In this document: positions 45,895 through 54,332 of the stretch, in pieces
Layout: each line of letters starts with the position of its first letter
Numbering within the stretch: the first letter of the stretch is position 1
Assembly (NCBI RefSeq): GCF_000717915.1
Contig: NZ_JOCX01000001.1
Coordinates: forward strand, 372,001 to 436,000
Direction: 5' to 3'
Length of the DNA: 64,000 bases
Source: Streptomyces sp. NRRL S-244
GTDB taxonomy: Bacteria; Actinomycetota; Actinomycetes; Streptomycetales; Streptomycetaceae
Translations under genes and position numbers: made by a program
Notes under the pieces: generated by a model
What the model saw: only the letters and a program-made list of their open reading frames with translations
Database searches by the model: none
Told to the model about the DNA's origin: nothing

Positions 45895-46896
45895 ATGCAA
45901 CTCCATGACGTCTGGTTCGTGCTCATCGCCGTCCTGTGGACCGGCTACTTCTTCCTGGAGGGCTTCGACTTCGGAGTCGGTGTCCTGACCAAGCTGCTCG
46001 CCCGCAATCGCACCGAGAAGCGGGTGCTGATCAACACGATCGGGCCCGTGTGGGACGGCAACGAGGTCTGGCTGCTCACCGCGGGCGGTGCCACCTTCGC
46101 CGCCTTCCCCGAGTGGTACGCCACCCTCTTCTCCGGGTTCTACCTGCCGCTCCTGGTCATCCTGGTCTGCCTGATCATCCGCGGCGTCGCCTTCGAATAC
46201 CGGCACAAGCGGGACGAGGAGCGGTGGCAGACCAACTGGGAACACGCCATCTTCTGGACCTCGCTGATCCCCGCGTTCCTGTGGGGCGTGGCCTTCGCCA
46301 ACATCGTGCGCGGAGTGAAGATCGACGAGCACATGGAGTACGTCGGCAGCCTCTTCGACCTGCTCAACGTCTACTCCCTGCTCGGCGGACTCGTCACCCT
46401 CACCCTCTTCACCTTCCACGGAACGGTGTTCACCTCGCTCAAGACGGTCGGGGACATCCGGGAGCGCTCGCGCACGCTGGCGACGCGACTGGGCGTGCTC
46501 ACCGCCGTGCTGGCCCTCGTCTTCCTGATCTGGACGCAGGTCTCGCGCGGTGACGGCAAGAGCCTGATCGCCATGGCCGTCGCGGTCCTCGCACTGGTCG
46601 GTGCCCTGGGCTTCAACCTGGCGGGCCGCGAGGGCTGGTCGTTCGCGCTGTCCGGGATCACCATCGCGGCCGCGGTCGCGATGCTCTTCCTGACGCTCTT
46701 CCCGAACGTGATGCCCTCCTCGCTGGACGAGGCCTGGAACCTCACGGTCACCAATGCCTCGTCCAGCCCGTACACCCTGAAGATCATGACCTGGTGTGCG
46801 GGAGTGGCCACGCCGCTCGTCCTGCTCTACCAGGGCTGGACGTACTGGGTGTTCCGCAAGCGGATCGGTACGCAGCACATCGTCGATGCGCACTGA
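45895..46896 (+). CDS. cydB: Cytochrome bd oxidase subunit II
   Basis: 333 residues. MQLHDVWFVLIAVLWTGYFF starts the CydB family, followed by EGFDFGVGVLTKLLARN and GPVWDGNEVWLLTAGGATFA, with eight to nine helices. It pairs with CydA in the membrane. 18 nt separate it from cydA. Confidence 0.97.
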   Translation: MQLHDVWFVLIAVLWTGYFFLEGFDFGVGVLTKLLARNRTEKRVLINTIGPVWDGNEVWLLTAGGATFAAFPEWYATLFSGFYLPLLVILVCLIIRGVAFEYRHKRDEERWQTNWEHAIFWTSLIPAFLWGVAFANIVRGVKIDEHMEYVGSLFDLLNVYSLLGGLVTLTLFTFHGTVFTSLKTVGDIRERSRTLATRLGVLTAVLALVFLIWTQVSRGDGKSLIAMAVAVLALVGALGFNLAGREGWSFALSGITIAAAVAMLFLTLFPNVMPSSLDEAWNLTVTNASSSPYTLKIMTWCAGVATPLVLLYQGWTYWVFRKRIGTQHIVDAH

Positions 46897-46930
46897 TCCC
46901 TGACCCTGCTTCCTGACCCTGCTCCGGGAG

Positions 46931-49900
46931 ATGTTTCACGTGAAACCGATCGACCCGCGCCTGCTTCGGTACGCCCGCTCCACCCGCCTCTTCCTGGCGG
47001 CCGTGGTGGCCCTGGGACTTGCCGGAGCAGGGCTGGTCGTCGGTCAGGCGATGCTGATCGCCGAGATCGTGGTCGGCGCCTTCGAGCAGGGGCTGGACGG
47101 GGAGGCGCTGCGGACGCCGCTGCTGCTGCTCGCGGCGGTCGCGCTGGGGCGAGGTCTGCTCGCCTGGCTCACGGAGCTGGCGGCCCACCGGGCCAGTGCG
47201 GCGGTCAAATCGCAGCTGCGGGGCCGGCTGCTGGACCGGGCCGCGGATCTGGGGCCCGGCTGGCTGAGCGGGCAGCAGACCGGGTCGCTGGTGGCGCTGG
47301 CCACCCGGGGCGTGGACGCCCTCGACGACTACTTCTCCCGCTACCTGCCCCAGCTGGGGCTCGCGGTGGTCGTCCCGGTGGCGGTCCTCGCCCGGATCGT
47401 CACCGAGGACTGGGTGTCGGCGGCCATCATCGTGGTCACGCTGCCGCTCATTCCGCTGTTCATGGTGCTGATCGGCATGGCCACCCAGTCCCGGATGGAC
47501 CGACAGTGGCGGCTGCTGTCCCGGCTGTCGGGGCACTTCCTGGACGTGGTGGCCGGGCTGCCGACGCTGAAGGTCTTCGGCCGGGCCAAGGCCCAGGCCG
47601 AGTCGATCCGCAAGATCACCGACGACTACCGGCAGGCGACGGTGCGGACGCTGCGCATCGCCTTCCTGTCCTCGTTCGCGCTGGAGCTGCTGGCGACGCT
47701 GTCGGTGGCGCTGGTCGCCGTGACCATCGGAATGCGGCTGGTCCACGGGGAGCTCGACCTGTACACCGGGCTGGTCATCCTGATCCTGGCGCCCGAGGCG
47801 TATCTGCCGCTGCGCCAGGTCGGGGCGCAGTACCACGCGGCCGCCGAGGGGCTGGCGGCCGCGGAGGAGATCTTCGAGGTGCTCCAGACGCCCGTCGCCG
47901 CCTCCGGCGGCGTGGCCCCGGTGGCGGCCGCGGGGCTGCGGATCGAGTTCGACGGGGTCGCGGTCCGCTACGAGGGCCGGGGCGAGGACTCGCCGGGACC
48001 GGTCTCGCTGGCGGTCGGACCCGGGGAGTGCGTCGCGCTCACCGGACCCAGCGGGGCGGGCAAGTCCACGCTGCTCCAGGTGCTGCTGGGCTTCGTCGAG
48101 CCGACCGCGGGGCGGGTGCGGATCGGGGGCGTGGACCTCGCCTCGCTGTCGCTCGAACAGTGGCGGGAGCGGATCGCGTGGGTGCCGCAGCGTCCGCACC
48201 TGTTCGCCGGGACGATCGCGCAGAACGTACGGCTGGCACGGCCGGACGCCTCCGCGGACGCGGTGGCCGAGGCGCTGAAGGACGCCGGGGCATGGGAGTT
48301 CGTGGCCGCGCTGCCGCGCGGTGTCGACACGGAGCTGGGGGAAGGCGGGGTCGGGCTGTCCGCCGGACAGCGCCAGCGGCTGGCACTGGCGCGGGCGTTC
48401 CTCGCGGACCGGCCGGTGCTGCTGCTGGACGAGCCGACCGCCGCTCTCGACGGCGAGACCGAGGCGGCCGTGGTCGACGCCGTACGACGCCTCGCGGTGG
48501 GGCGGACCGTACTGCTGGTCGTCCACCGGCCGGCGCTGCTGGCCGTGGCCGACCGGGTGGTGCGGGTGGGCGCGCCGGGGGTCCTGCCGACCACGGCTGG
48601 GGTCCTGCCGGCTGCGTCCGCCGTCCGGCCCGTCGCGTTCACCACCGGGGCCTCCGACGGCCTCGGCGGGGAGGGCAACGGGCCGTCCGGCCCCGGGGAG
48701 TGGATCCTCGGCAGCGCGCCCGAGAGGGCGGCCACGGCCGGCGGCGCCGACTCGGGCGGGGGCGACCCGCTCCGGCGGGTGCGCGCGGTGGCCACGGCAT
48801 GGCAGGGGCGGTTCCGGCTCGGCCTGCTGCTCGGGGCACTGGCCGTCGGGTGCAGCGTCGGCCTGATGGCCGTCTCCGGATGGCTCATCTCGCGGGCTTC
48901 GCAGCAGCCGCCCGTGCTCTACCTGATGGTGGCCGTCACGGCCACCCGGACCTTCGGGATCGGGCGGGCCGTCTTCCGCTACGCGGAGCGGCTCGTCTCC
49001 CACGACGCCGTGCTGCGGATGCTCGCCGACGTGCGGGTGTCGGTGTTCCGCCGGCTGGAGCGCATCGCGCCCGCCGGGCTGCGCGAGCAGCGGCGCGGAG
49101 ACCTGCTGGCCCGCCTGGTGGCCGACGCCGACTCCCTCCAGGACTACTGGCTGCGCTGGCTGCTGCCGGTCGGCACCGCAGTGCTCGTCGGCACCGGCTC
49201 GGTCGCCTTCACCGCCTGGCTGCTGCCGGGGGCGGGAGCCGCACTCGCCGTCGGGCTGCTCGCGGCCGGGGTCGGGGTGCCGCTGGTCAGTGGAGCCTGC
49301 GCCCGGCGTGCCGAGCGGCGGCTGGCGCCGGCCCGGGGAGAACTCGCCACCCGGGTGACCGATCTGCTGACCGGGACCGCCGAGCTGACCGTCGCCGGCG
49401 CGCTGGCCGGGCGGAAGGACGCCGCGAAGGAGAGCGACCGGACGCTGACCGGCATCTCCGCACGGGGGGCCGCCGCCACCGGGCTCGGGGGCGGGCTGAC
49501 CGCCCTCGTGTGCGGGCTGACCGTGGTGGTCGCCGCGGCCCTGGCCGCCGACGCCGTGCACGACGGACGGCTGTCCGGGGTGGCCATGGCCGTCGCCGTG
49601 CTGACCCCGCTCGCCGCTTTCGAGGCGGTCAACGGGCTTCCGCAGGCTGTCCAGTACCGGCAGAGGGTGCGCCGCAGTGCCGAGCGGATCTACGAGGTCA
49701 TCGACGCGCCCGTCCCGGTCGCCGAGCCGGAGCGGCCGGCCGCGGTACCGGGCTCCCCGTTCCCGCTGCGGCTGACCGGACTCGCCGCCCGGCATCCCGG
49801 ACAGGAACAGGACGCGCTGCGCGGGCTGGACCTCACCCTGGAGGCCGGCCGGCGGATCGCCGTCGTCGGCTCCTCGGGTGCGGGCAAGACCTCGCTGGCG

Positions 49901-50515
49901 CAGGTCCTGCTGCGCTTCCTGGACCCGCACGAAGGTGCGTACACCCTGGGCGGCACCGACGCGCGCACCCTCGACAGCGACGAGGTCCGCCGGATGGTGG
50001 GCCTGTGCGCGCAGGACGCGCACCTCTTCGACAGCTCGGTACGGGAGAACCTGCGGCTGGCCCGGACCGGGGCGAGCGAGGAGCAGCTGCGGGAGGCCCT
50101 GGCGGCGGCCCGACTGCTGGAGTGGGCCGAAGGCCTCCCGGACGGGCTGGACACGCTGGTCGGCGAGCACGGCGAGCGGATCTCCGGAGGCCAGCGCCAG
50201 CGGCTGGCCCTGGCCAGGGCGCTGCTCGCCGACTTCCCCGTCCTCGTGCTCGACGAGCCGGCCGAGCACCTGGACCTGGCCACCGCGGACGCCCTGACGG
50301 CGGACCTGCTCGCCGCGACCGAGGGCCGTACCACCGTGCTGATCACGCACCGGCTGGCCGGCCTGGAGGCGGTCGACGAAGTGCTCGTACTGGAGCGCGG
50401 AGCGGTCGTACAGCGCGGTACGTACGCCGAGCTGGCCGCGGCCGAGGGTCCGCTGCGCAACCTGCTCGAACGGGAGCGGTCGGCCGACGGAGCCCTGGCC
50501 GACTTTCCCCGGTAA
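46931..50515 (+). CDS. cydCD: Fused CydD-CydC ABC exporter for cytochrome bd assembly
   Basis: 1194 residues in one chain. The first half (1-~560) is CydD: six helices, Walker A GPSGAGKST, signature LSAGQRQRLALAR. A Thr/Val/Pro/Gly-rich linker of about 70 residues follows. The second half is CydC: SGWLISRASQQPPVLYLMVA, Walker A GSSGAGKTS, signature ISGGQRQRLALAR. In other bacteria the pair exports thiols needed for bd assembly. The ATG is part of a parS palindrome, so the protein begins MFHVKP. 34 nt after cydB. Confidence 0.95.
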   Translation: MFHVKPIDPRLLRYARSTRLFLAAVVALGLAGAGLVVGQAMLIAEIVVGAFEQGLDGEALRTPLLLLAAVALGRGLLAWLTELAAHRASAAVKSQLRGRLLDRAADLGPGWLSGQQTGSLVALATRGVDALDDYFSRYLPQLGLAVVVPVAVLARIVTEDWVSAAIIVVTLPLIPLFMVLIGMATQSRMDRQWRLLSRLSGHFLDVVAGLPTLKVFGRAKAQAESIRKITDDYRQATVRTLRIAFLSSFALELLATLSVALVAVTIGMRLVHGELDLYTGLVILILAPEAYLPLRQVGAQYHAAAEGLAAAEEIFEVLQTPVAASGGVAPVAAAGLRIEFDGVAVRYEGRGEDSPGPVSLAVGPGECVALTGPSGAGKSTLLQVLLGFVEPTAGRVRIGGVDLASLSLEQWRERIAWVPQRPHLFAGTIAQNVRLARPDASADAVAEALKDAGAWEFVAALPRGVDTELGEGGVGLSAGQRQRLALARAFLADRPVLLLDEPTAALDGETEAAVVDAVRRLAVGRTVLLVVHRPALLAVADRVVRVGAPGVLPTTAGVLPAASAVRPVAFTTGASDGLGGEGNGPSGPGEWILGSAPERAATAGGADSGGGDPLRRVRAVATAWQGRFRLGLLLGALAVGCSVGLMAVSGWLISRASQQPPVLYLMVAVTATRTFGIGRAVFRYAERLVSHDAVLRMLADVRVSVFRRLERIAPAGLREQRRGDLLARLVADADSLQDYWLRWLLPVGTAVLVGTGSVAFTAWLLPGAGAALAVGLLAAGVGVPLVSGACARRAERRLAPARGELATRVTDLLTGTAELTVAGALAGRKDAAKESDRTLTGISARGAAATGLGGGLTALVCGLTVVVAAALAADAVHDGRLSGVAMAVAVLTPLAAFEAVNGLPQAVQYRQRVRRSAERIYEVIDAPVPVAEPERPAAVPGSPFPLRLTGLAARHPGQEQDALRGLDLTLEAGRRIAVVGSSGAGKTSLAQVLLRFLDPHEGAYTLGGTDARTLDSDEVRRMVGLCAQDAHLFDSSVRENLRLARTGASEEQLREALAAARLLEWAEGLPDGLDTLVGEHGERISGGQRQRLALARALLADFPVLVLDEPAEHLDLATADALTADLLAATEGRTTVLITHRLAGLEAVDEVLVLERGAVVQRGTYAELAAAEGPLRNLLERERSADGALADFPR
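46932..46947. other. parS embedded in the cydCD start codons (one mismatch)
   Basis: TGTTTCACGTGAAACC overlaps the ATG at 46931 and encodes the first residues FHVK. It differs from the consensus only at the last base, the same change as the site at 38744. Confidence 0.92.
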
Positions 50516-50539
50516 AAGGGACTAACTACTCTCAAGGGC

Positions 50540-52276
50540 ATGTCAGCGCAGGAGTCGCAGGAACCGCCGGAGTCACCCCCCGGAACACCGGACCCGCTGG
50601 AGGCGGCCACCCAGGCCACCCGGAGTCTGCAAGGCCTCTCCACCGAGCTCACCGCCCGGGTGCCGCAACTGCTGGAGGCCATGCGCTCCGTGGGCACCGG
50701 CCTCGAACTGCACTCCACCCTCGACCGCATCTGCGAGACGGCGGCCGAGCTCGCGGACGCCCGGTACGCGGCGATCGGGGTCGTCGACACCGAGGGCCGC
50801 GGGTTGTCGGACTTCGTCACCTTCGGCATCGACGCCGAGACGGCCCGGAAGATCGGGCACCGGCCGGACGGGAAGAGGGGCCTGCTCGGCGCGCTGATCT
50901 CCCATCCCGACACGGTCCAGCTCGCCGATCTCACGAAGGACCCGCGCTCGGCCGGGTTCCCGCCGCACCACCCGCCCATGAAGACCTTCCTCGGCGTCCC
51001 GATCCGGGTGCAGGGGGAGATCTTCGGCAATCTGTACCTCGCCGAGAAGAACGGCGGCGGCCGGTTCAACGACTACGACGTCCACATGGTCCGGGTCCTG
51101 GCCACCGAGGCGGGCATCGCCATCGGCAACGCCCGGCTGTACGAGGCCGCGACCCAGCGGGAGCGGTGGATCGACGGCTCGGTGGCCGTCACGACCGCCC
51201 TGCTGTCGGGCGGGGACGCGGACGACGCCCTCTCGGTGGTGGCCGAGCAGGCCCGGCACCTGGCGGACTCCGCCGCCGGAATCGTGCTGCTGCCGGCTGA
51301 GGAGGGCGGCATGGAGATCGTCGCCGTGTCCGCCGAGAGCGCGGCCACCTCGCTCGGCCTGGTCATCCCGGCCGAGAGCCCGGTGGTGGCGAAGCTGCTC
51401 GAGGGCGAGCCGGTCTTCGTGGAGGACGCAGCCAGCGACCCCCGCATGATCAGTCGGCTGACCAGCCAGTACGGGCCCTGCATGATGCTGCCGCTGCACA
51501 GCGGCGGTCGGGTGCTGGGCGCGCTGGTCACCCCGCGAGCCCGTGGCAAGAGGCCGTTCAGCGAGGCGGAGCGGACGCTGGCCACCCAGTTCGCCTCCCA
51601 GGCGGCGCTCGCGCTGATGATGGCCGAGGCGCAGCGCGACCGGGAGCGGCTCGCGGTGTTCGAGGACCGCGACCGGATCGCCCGGGACCTGCACGACCTG
51701 GTCATCCAGCGGCTGTTCGCCACCGGCATGATGCTGGAGGGCGCCCAGCGGCGCTCCGTCGTCCCCGAAGTCGTCGACGGAGTCGGCAAGGCCGTGGACG
51801 AGCTGGACGTGACGATCCAGGAGATCCGCACCGCGATCTTCGCGCTCCAGCAGGGACCGGCCGAGGCCCCGTCGGGGCTGCGCACCCGGGTCCTGCGGGA
51901 GATCAACATGGCCGCTGTGCCGTTGGGCTTCAAGCCCGCGCACCGGTTCCTCGGGCCGATCGACACGGTGGTCGGCGAGCTGGTGGGCAAGAACCTGATC
52001 GCGGCGCTGCGCGAGGCCCTGTCGAACGCCTTCCGGCACGCGGAGGCGTCCCGGATCGAGGTGGTCGTGGACTGCACCGGCACGCTGGCCGACGGCAGGC
52101 CCGGGGTGCGGCTGGAGGTCGCCGACGACGGGGTGGGCATCCCCGAGGGCGGCCGGCGCAGCGGACTGCGGAATCTGCGCCGGCGGGCCGAGTCGCTGGG
52201 CGGGTCGAGCTCGTACGGCCCCGGTATCGGGGAGGACGGCACCGGGACCACCCTGGTGTGGGAGGCCCCGCTCTGA
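50540..52276 (+). CDS. GAF-domain sensor histidine kinase (DevS/DosS-like architecture)
   Basis: 578 residues, no transmembrane helix. Two GAF domains (residues ~45-195 and ~215-365) are followed by a HisKA_3 dimerisation segment with the phospho-acceptor His in DRIARDLHDLVIQRLFATGM and a HATPase domain (LREALSNAFRHAEAS, VADDGVGIPEGG). The order matches the mycobacterial oxygen/NO sensors DevS and DosT, but a haem ligand was not assigned. It starts 24 nt after cydCD, so it is probably co-transcribed with the oxidase. No response regulator lies nearby. Confidence 0.9.
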   Translation: MSAQESQEPPESPPGTPDPLEAATQATRSLQGLSTELTARVPQLLEAMRSVGTGLELHSTLDRICETAAELADARYAAIGVVDTEGRGLSDFVTFGIDAETARKIGHRPDGKRGLLGALISHPDTVQLADLTKDPRSAGFPPHHPPMKTFLGVPIRVQGEIFGNLYLAEKNGGGRFNDYDVHMVRVLATEAGIAIGNARLYEAATQRERWIDGSVAVTTALLSGGDADDALSVVAEQARHLADSAAGIVLLPAEEGGMEIVAVSAESAATSLGLVIPAESPVVAKLLEGEPVFVEDAASDPRMISRLTSQYGPCMMLPLHSGGRVLGALVTPRARGKRPFSEAERTLATQFASQAALALMMAEAQRDRERLAVFEDRDRIARDLHDLVIQRLFATGMMLEGAQRRSVVPEVVDGVGKAVDELDVTIQEIRTAIFALQQGPAEAPSGLRTRVLREINMAAVPLGFKPAHRFLGPIDTVVGELVGKNLIAALREALSNAFRHAEASRIEVVVDCTGTLADGRPGVRLEVADDGVGIPEGGRRSGLRNLRRRAESLGGSSSYGPGIGEDGTGTTLVWEAPL

Positions 52277-52290
52277 CGTCCTGGCGCCCG

Positions 52291-52345
52291 TCCCGGGCTG
52301 ATCCCGGGCTGATCCCGGGCTGATCCCGGGCTCGTCCCGGCGCTC
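52291..52345. repeat. 11-bp tandem repeat between convergent genes
   Basis: TCCCGGGCTGA occurs three times in a row, followed by two degenerate copies (TCCCGGGCTCG, TCCCGGCGCTC). The unit contains CCCGGG, so the array can fold into several short hairpins and may act as a bidirectional terminator for the kinase and HAD genes, which converge 71 nt apart. Confidence 0.8.
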
Positions 52346-52347
52346 GC

Positions 52348-53232
52348 CTAGAGCCGCTGCGCTGCGCGGTCCGCGAGGATGCGCTCGATGACGACGGCAA
52401 CGCCGTCCTCGTTGTTGGCGACCGTACGGCCGGAGGCGGCCGCGATCACGTCCGGGTGGGCGTTGCCCATCGCGTACGAGGTGCCCGCCCAGCGGAGCAT
52501 CTCCACGTCGTTCGGCATGTCCCCGAAAGCGACGACCTCGGCCGGTGAGATGCCGCGCTCGGCGCAGCACAGCTCCAGGGTGCTGGCTTTGGAGACCCCC
52601 GGTCCGCTGATCTCCAGCAGAGCGGTCGGGCTGGAGCGGGTGATCGACGCGTAGGCGCCGGCGGCCGAGCGGGCGAGCGCCAGGAACTCGTCCGGGGCGA
52701 GCTCGGCATGGTGCGCGAGGAGCTTGAGGACGGGAGCGGAGCTGTCGTCCGCCTCTTCCTCCAGCAGCTTCTCGGCGGTGGCCACATGGGCACCCGGGTC
52801 CTGGAAGAAGGGCGGGTACAGCGGCTCGTAGTTGATGCCGGTGGTCATCTCGACCGCGAAGGAGGTGCCCGGCGCTGCGGCGCGCAGCGTCTCCACGACC
52901 GTCAGCGCCGTGGCCCGCGGCAGCGCGCGGACCTGTACGAACTCCCGGCCCGCGTGGAGATCGACCACCGCGGCCCCGTTCGCGCAGATCGCCAGGCCGT
53001 GGCCGTGGACGTGGTCGCTGACCACGTCCATCCAGCGGGCCGGGCGGCCGGTCACGAAGAAGACCTCGATCCCGGCCTCCTCGGCGGCGGCGAGCGCGGC
53101 GACCGTGCGGAGCGAGACGGATTTGTCGTCGCGCAGCAGGGTGCCGTCGAGGTCGGTGGCGATGAGGCGGGGAGTGGGGGTTGGCCCGTCCGGGCGCTGG
53201 GGAGCCGAGGTCACGGATCCATCTTCACCCAT
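52348..53232 (-). CDS. Cof-type HAD phosphatase
   Basis: 294 residues. Motif I is LIATDLDGTLLRDDKSVSLR; motif II is VFFVTGRPARWM; motif III/IV is VVAFGDMPNDVEMLRWAGTS. A C2-type cap lies between motifs II and III. This is the Cof/YidA subfamily that dephosphorylates sugar phosphates or cofactors. Start ATG at 53232; a GTG seven codons later is possible. Confidence 0.9.
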   Translation of the reverse strand: MGEDGSVTSAPQRPDGPTPTPRLIATDLDGTLLRDDKSVSLRTVAALAAAEEAGIEVFFVTGRPARWMDVVSDHVHGHGLAICANGAAVVDLHAGREFVQVRALPRATALTVVETLRAAAPGTSFAVEMTTGINYEPLYPPFFQDPGAHVATAEKLLEEEADDSSAPVLKLLAHHAELAPDEFLALARSAAGAYASITRSSPTALLEISGPGVSKASTLELCCAERGISPAEVVAFGDMPNDVEMLRWAGTSYAMGNAHPDVIAAASGRTVANNEDGVAVVIERILADRAAQRL

Positions 53233-53339
53233 GGCCCTGCGACAGCCGACCAGAGCGGCCCGGGCTCCTGTGCCGGATGGCGATGTTTCTCCCCCGGCTG
53301 CTGGTGGGCGGCAGCCCGCGGTGAGCCGGGGACAGGCGA

Positions 53340-53355
53340 TGTTTCACGTGAAACA
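53340..53355. other. parS
   Basis: A perfect TGTTTCACGTGAAACA, 24 bp upstream of the start of the F420-type oxidoreductase gene, within its promoter/leader. Confidence 0.95.
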
Positions 53356-53379
53356 TGAGCGGGGCCGTAGTCTCGAAAC

Positions 53380-54285
53380 ATGAGTCTGCGTCTGAGCACT
53401 GTGATCCTCCCGGTACGCCCGTGGCGTGAGGGCGGTCGTGACCAGTGGGTGCGAGCCGAGCGGCTCGGGTTCCACACCGCATACACCTACGACCACCTGA
53501 CCTGGCGGTCCTTCCGCGACCGGCCGTGGTTTGGCGCGATCCCGACCCTGACCGCGGCAGCCGCCGCCACCGAGAAGATGCGGCTGGGCACGCTCGTCAC
53601 CTCGCCGAACTTCCGGCACCCGGTGACGCTGGCCAAGGAACTGATGTCGCTGGACGACATCTCCGGCGGCCGTTTCACCCTCGGTATCGGCGCCGGCGGC
53701 AACGGGTTCGATGCCTCCGCACTGGGACAGGACCCCTGGACCCCGCGTGAGCGCGCGGACCGCTTCGCGGAGTTCGTACCGCTGCTGGACCGGCTGCTCA
53801 CGGAGACCGCGGTCAGCGAACGCGGCACCTTCTACTCCGCCGACGAGGCCCGCAACCTCCCCGGCTGTGTGCAGCAGCCGCGACTGCCCTTCGCGGTTGC
53901 CGGGAACGGCCCGCGGGGCATGAAGCTCGCCGCCGCCCACGGCCAGGCCTGGGTGACCACCGGCGATCCGAAGCTCTTCGAAGAGGGCACCCCAGAGCAG
54001 TCGGTGGAGGCCATCCGCGGCCAGCTGGCCCGGCTCGACAAGGTATGCGCGGAGATCGGCCGCGCGTCCGAGCCGATGGAGAAGATCCTGCTGACCGGCT
54101 TCACCCCGGACCGCAACACGATGCTCGACTCCGTCGACGCGTTCGTCGACTTCGCCGGACGCCACCAGGCGCTCGGCATCACCGAGATCGTGATCCACGC
54201 ACCGATCCCGGACTCCGAGTTCGCGGCCGACGAGCACGTCTTCGAGCGGATCGCCACCGAGGGCCTGGCCCAGCTCGACAGCTGA
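53380..54285 (+). CDS. LLM class F420-dependent oxidoreductase
   Basis: 301 residues, a luciferase-like TIM barrel: LGFHTAYTYDHLTWRSFRDR, MRLGTLVTSPNFRHPVTLAK, GGRFTLGIGAGGNGFD. The family uses deazaflavin F420 or FMN; substrate unknown. ATG at 53380 lies just downstream of a parS palindrome, which must be part of its leader or promoter. Confidence 0.87.
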   Translation: MSLRLSTVILPVRPWREGGRDQWVRAERLGFHTAYTYDHLTWRSFRDRPWFGAIPTLTAAAAATEKMRLGTLVTSPNFRHPVTLAKELMSLDDISGGRFTLGIGAGGNGFDASALGQDPWTPRERADRFAEFVPLLDRLLTETAVSERGTFYSADEARNLPGCVQQPRLPFAVAGNGPRGMKLAAAHGQAWVTTGDPKLFEEGTPEQSVEAIRGQLARLDKVCAEIGRASEPMEKILLTGFTPDRNTMLDSVDAFVDFAGRHQALGITEIVIHAPIPDSEFAADEHVFERIATEGLAQLDS

Positions 54286-54332
54286 AACGGAGAGGATGCC
54301 CCCGTCGCCGCCGGGCGACGGGGGCACCGCAC

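Noticed and set aside
46784..50350. 1188-codon minus-strand frame opposite cydCD
   Set aside because: No conserved motifs; the plus strand encodes both ABC halves with intact Walker and signature motifs.
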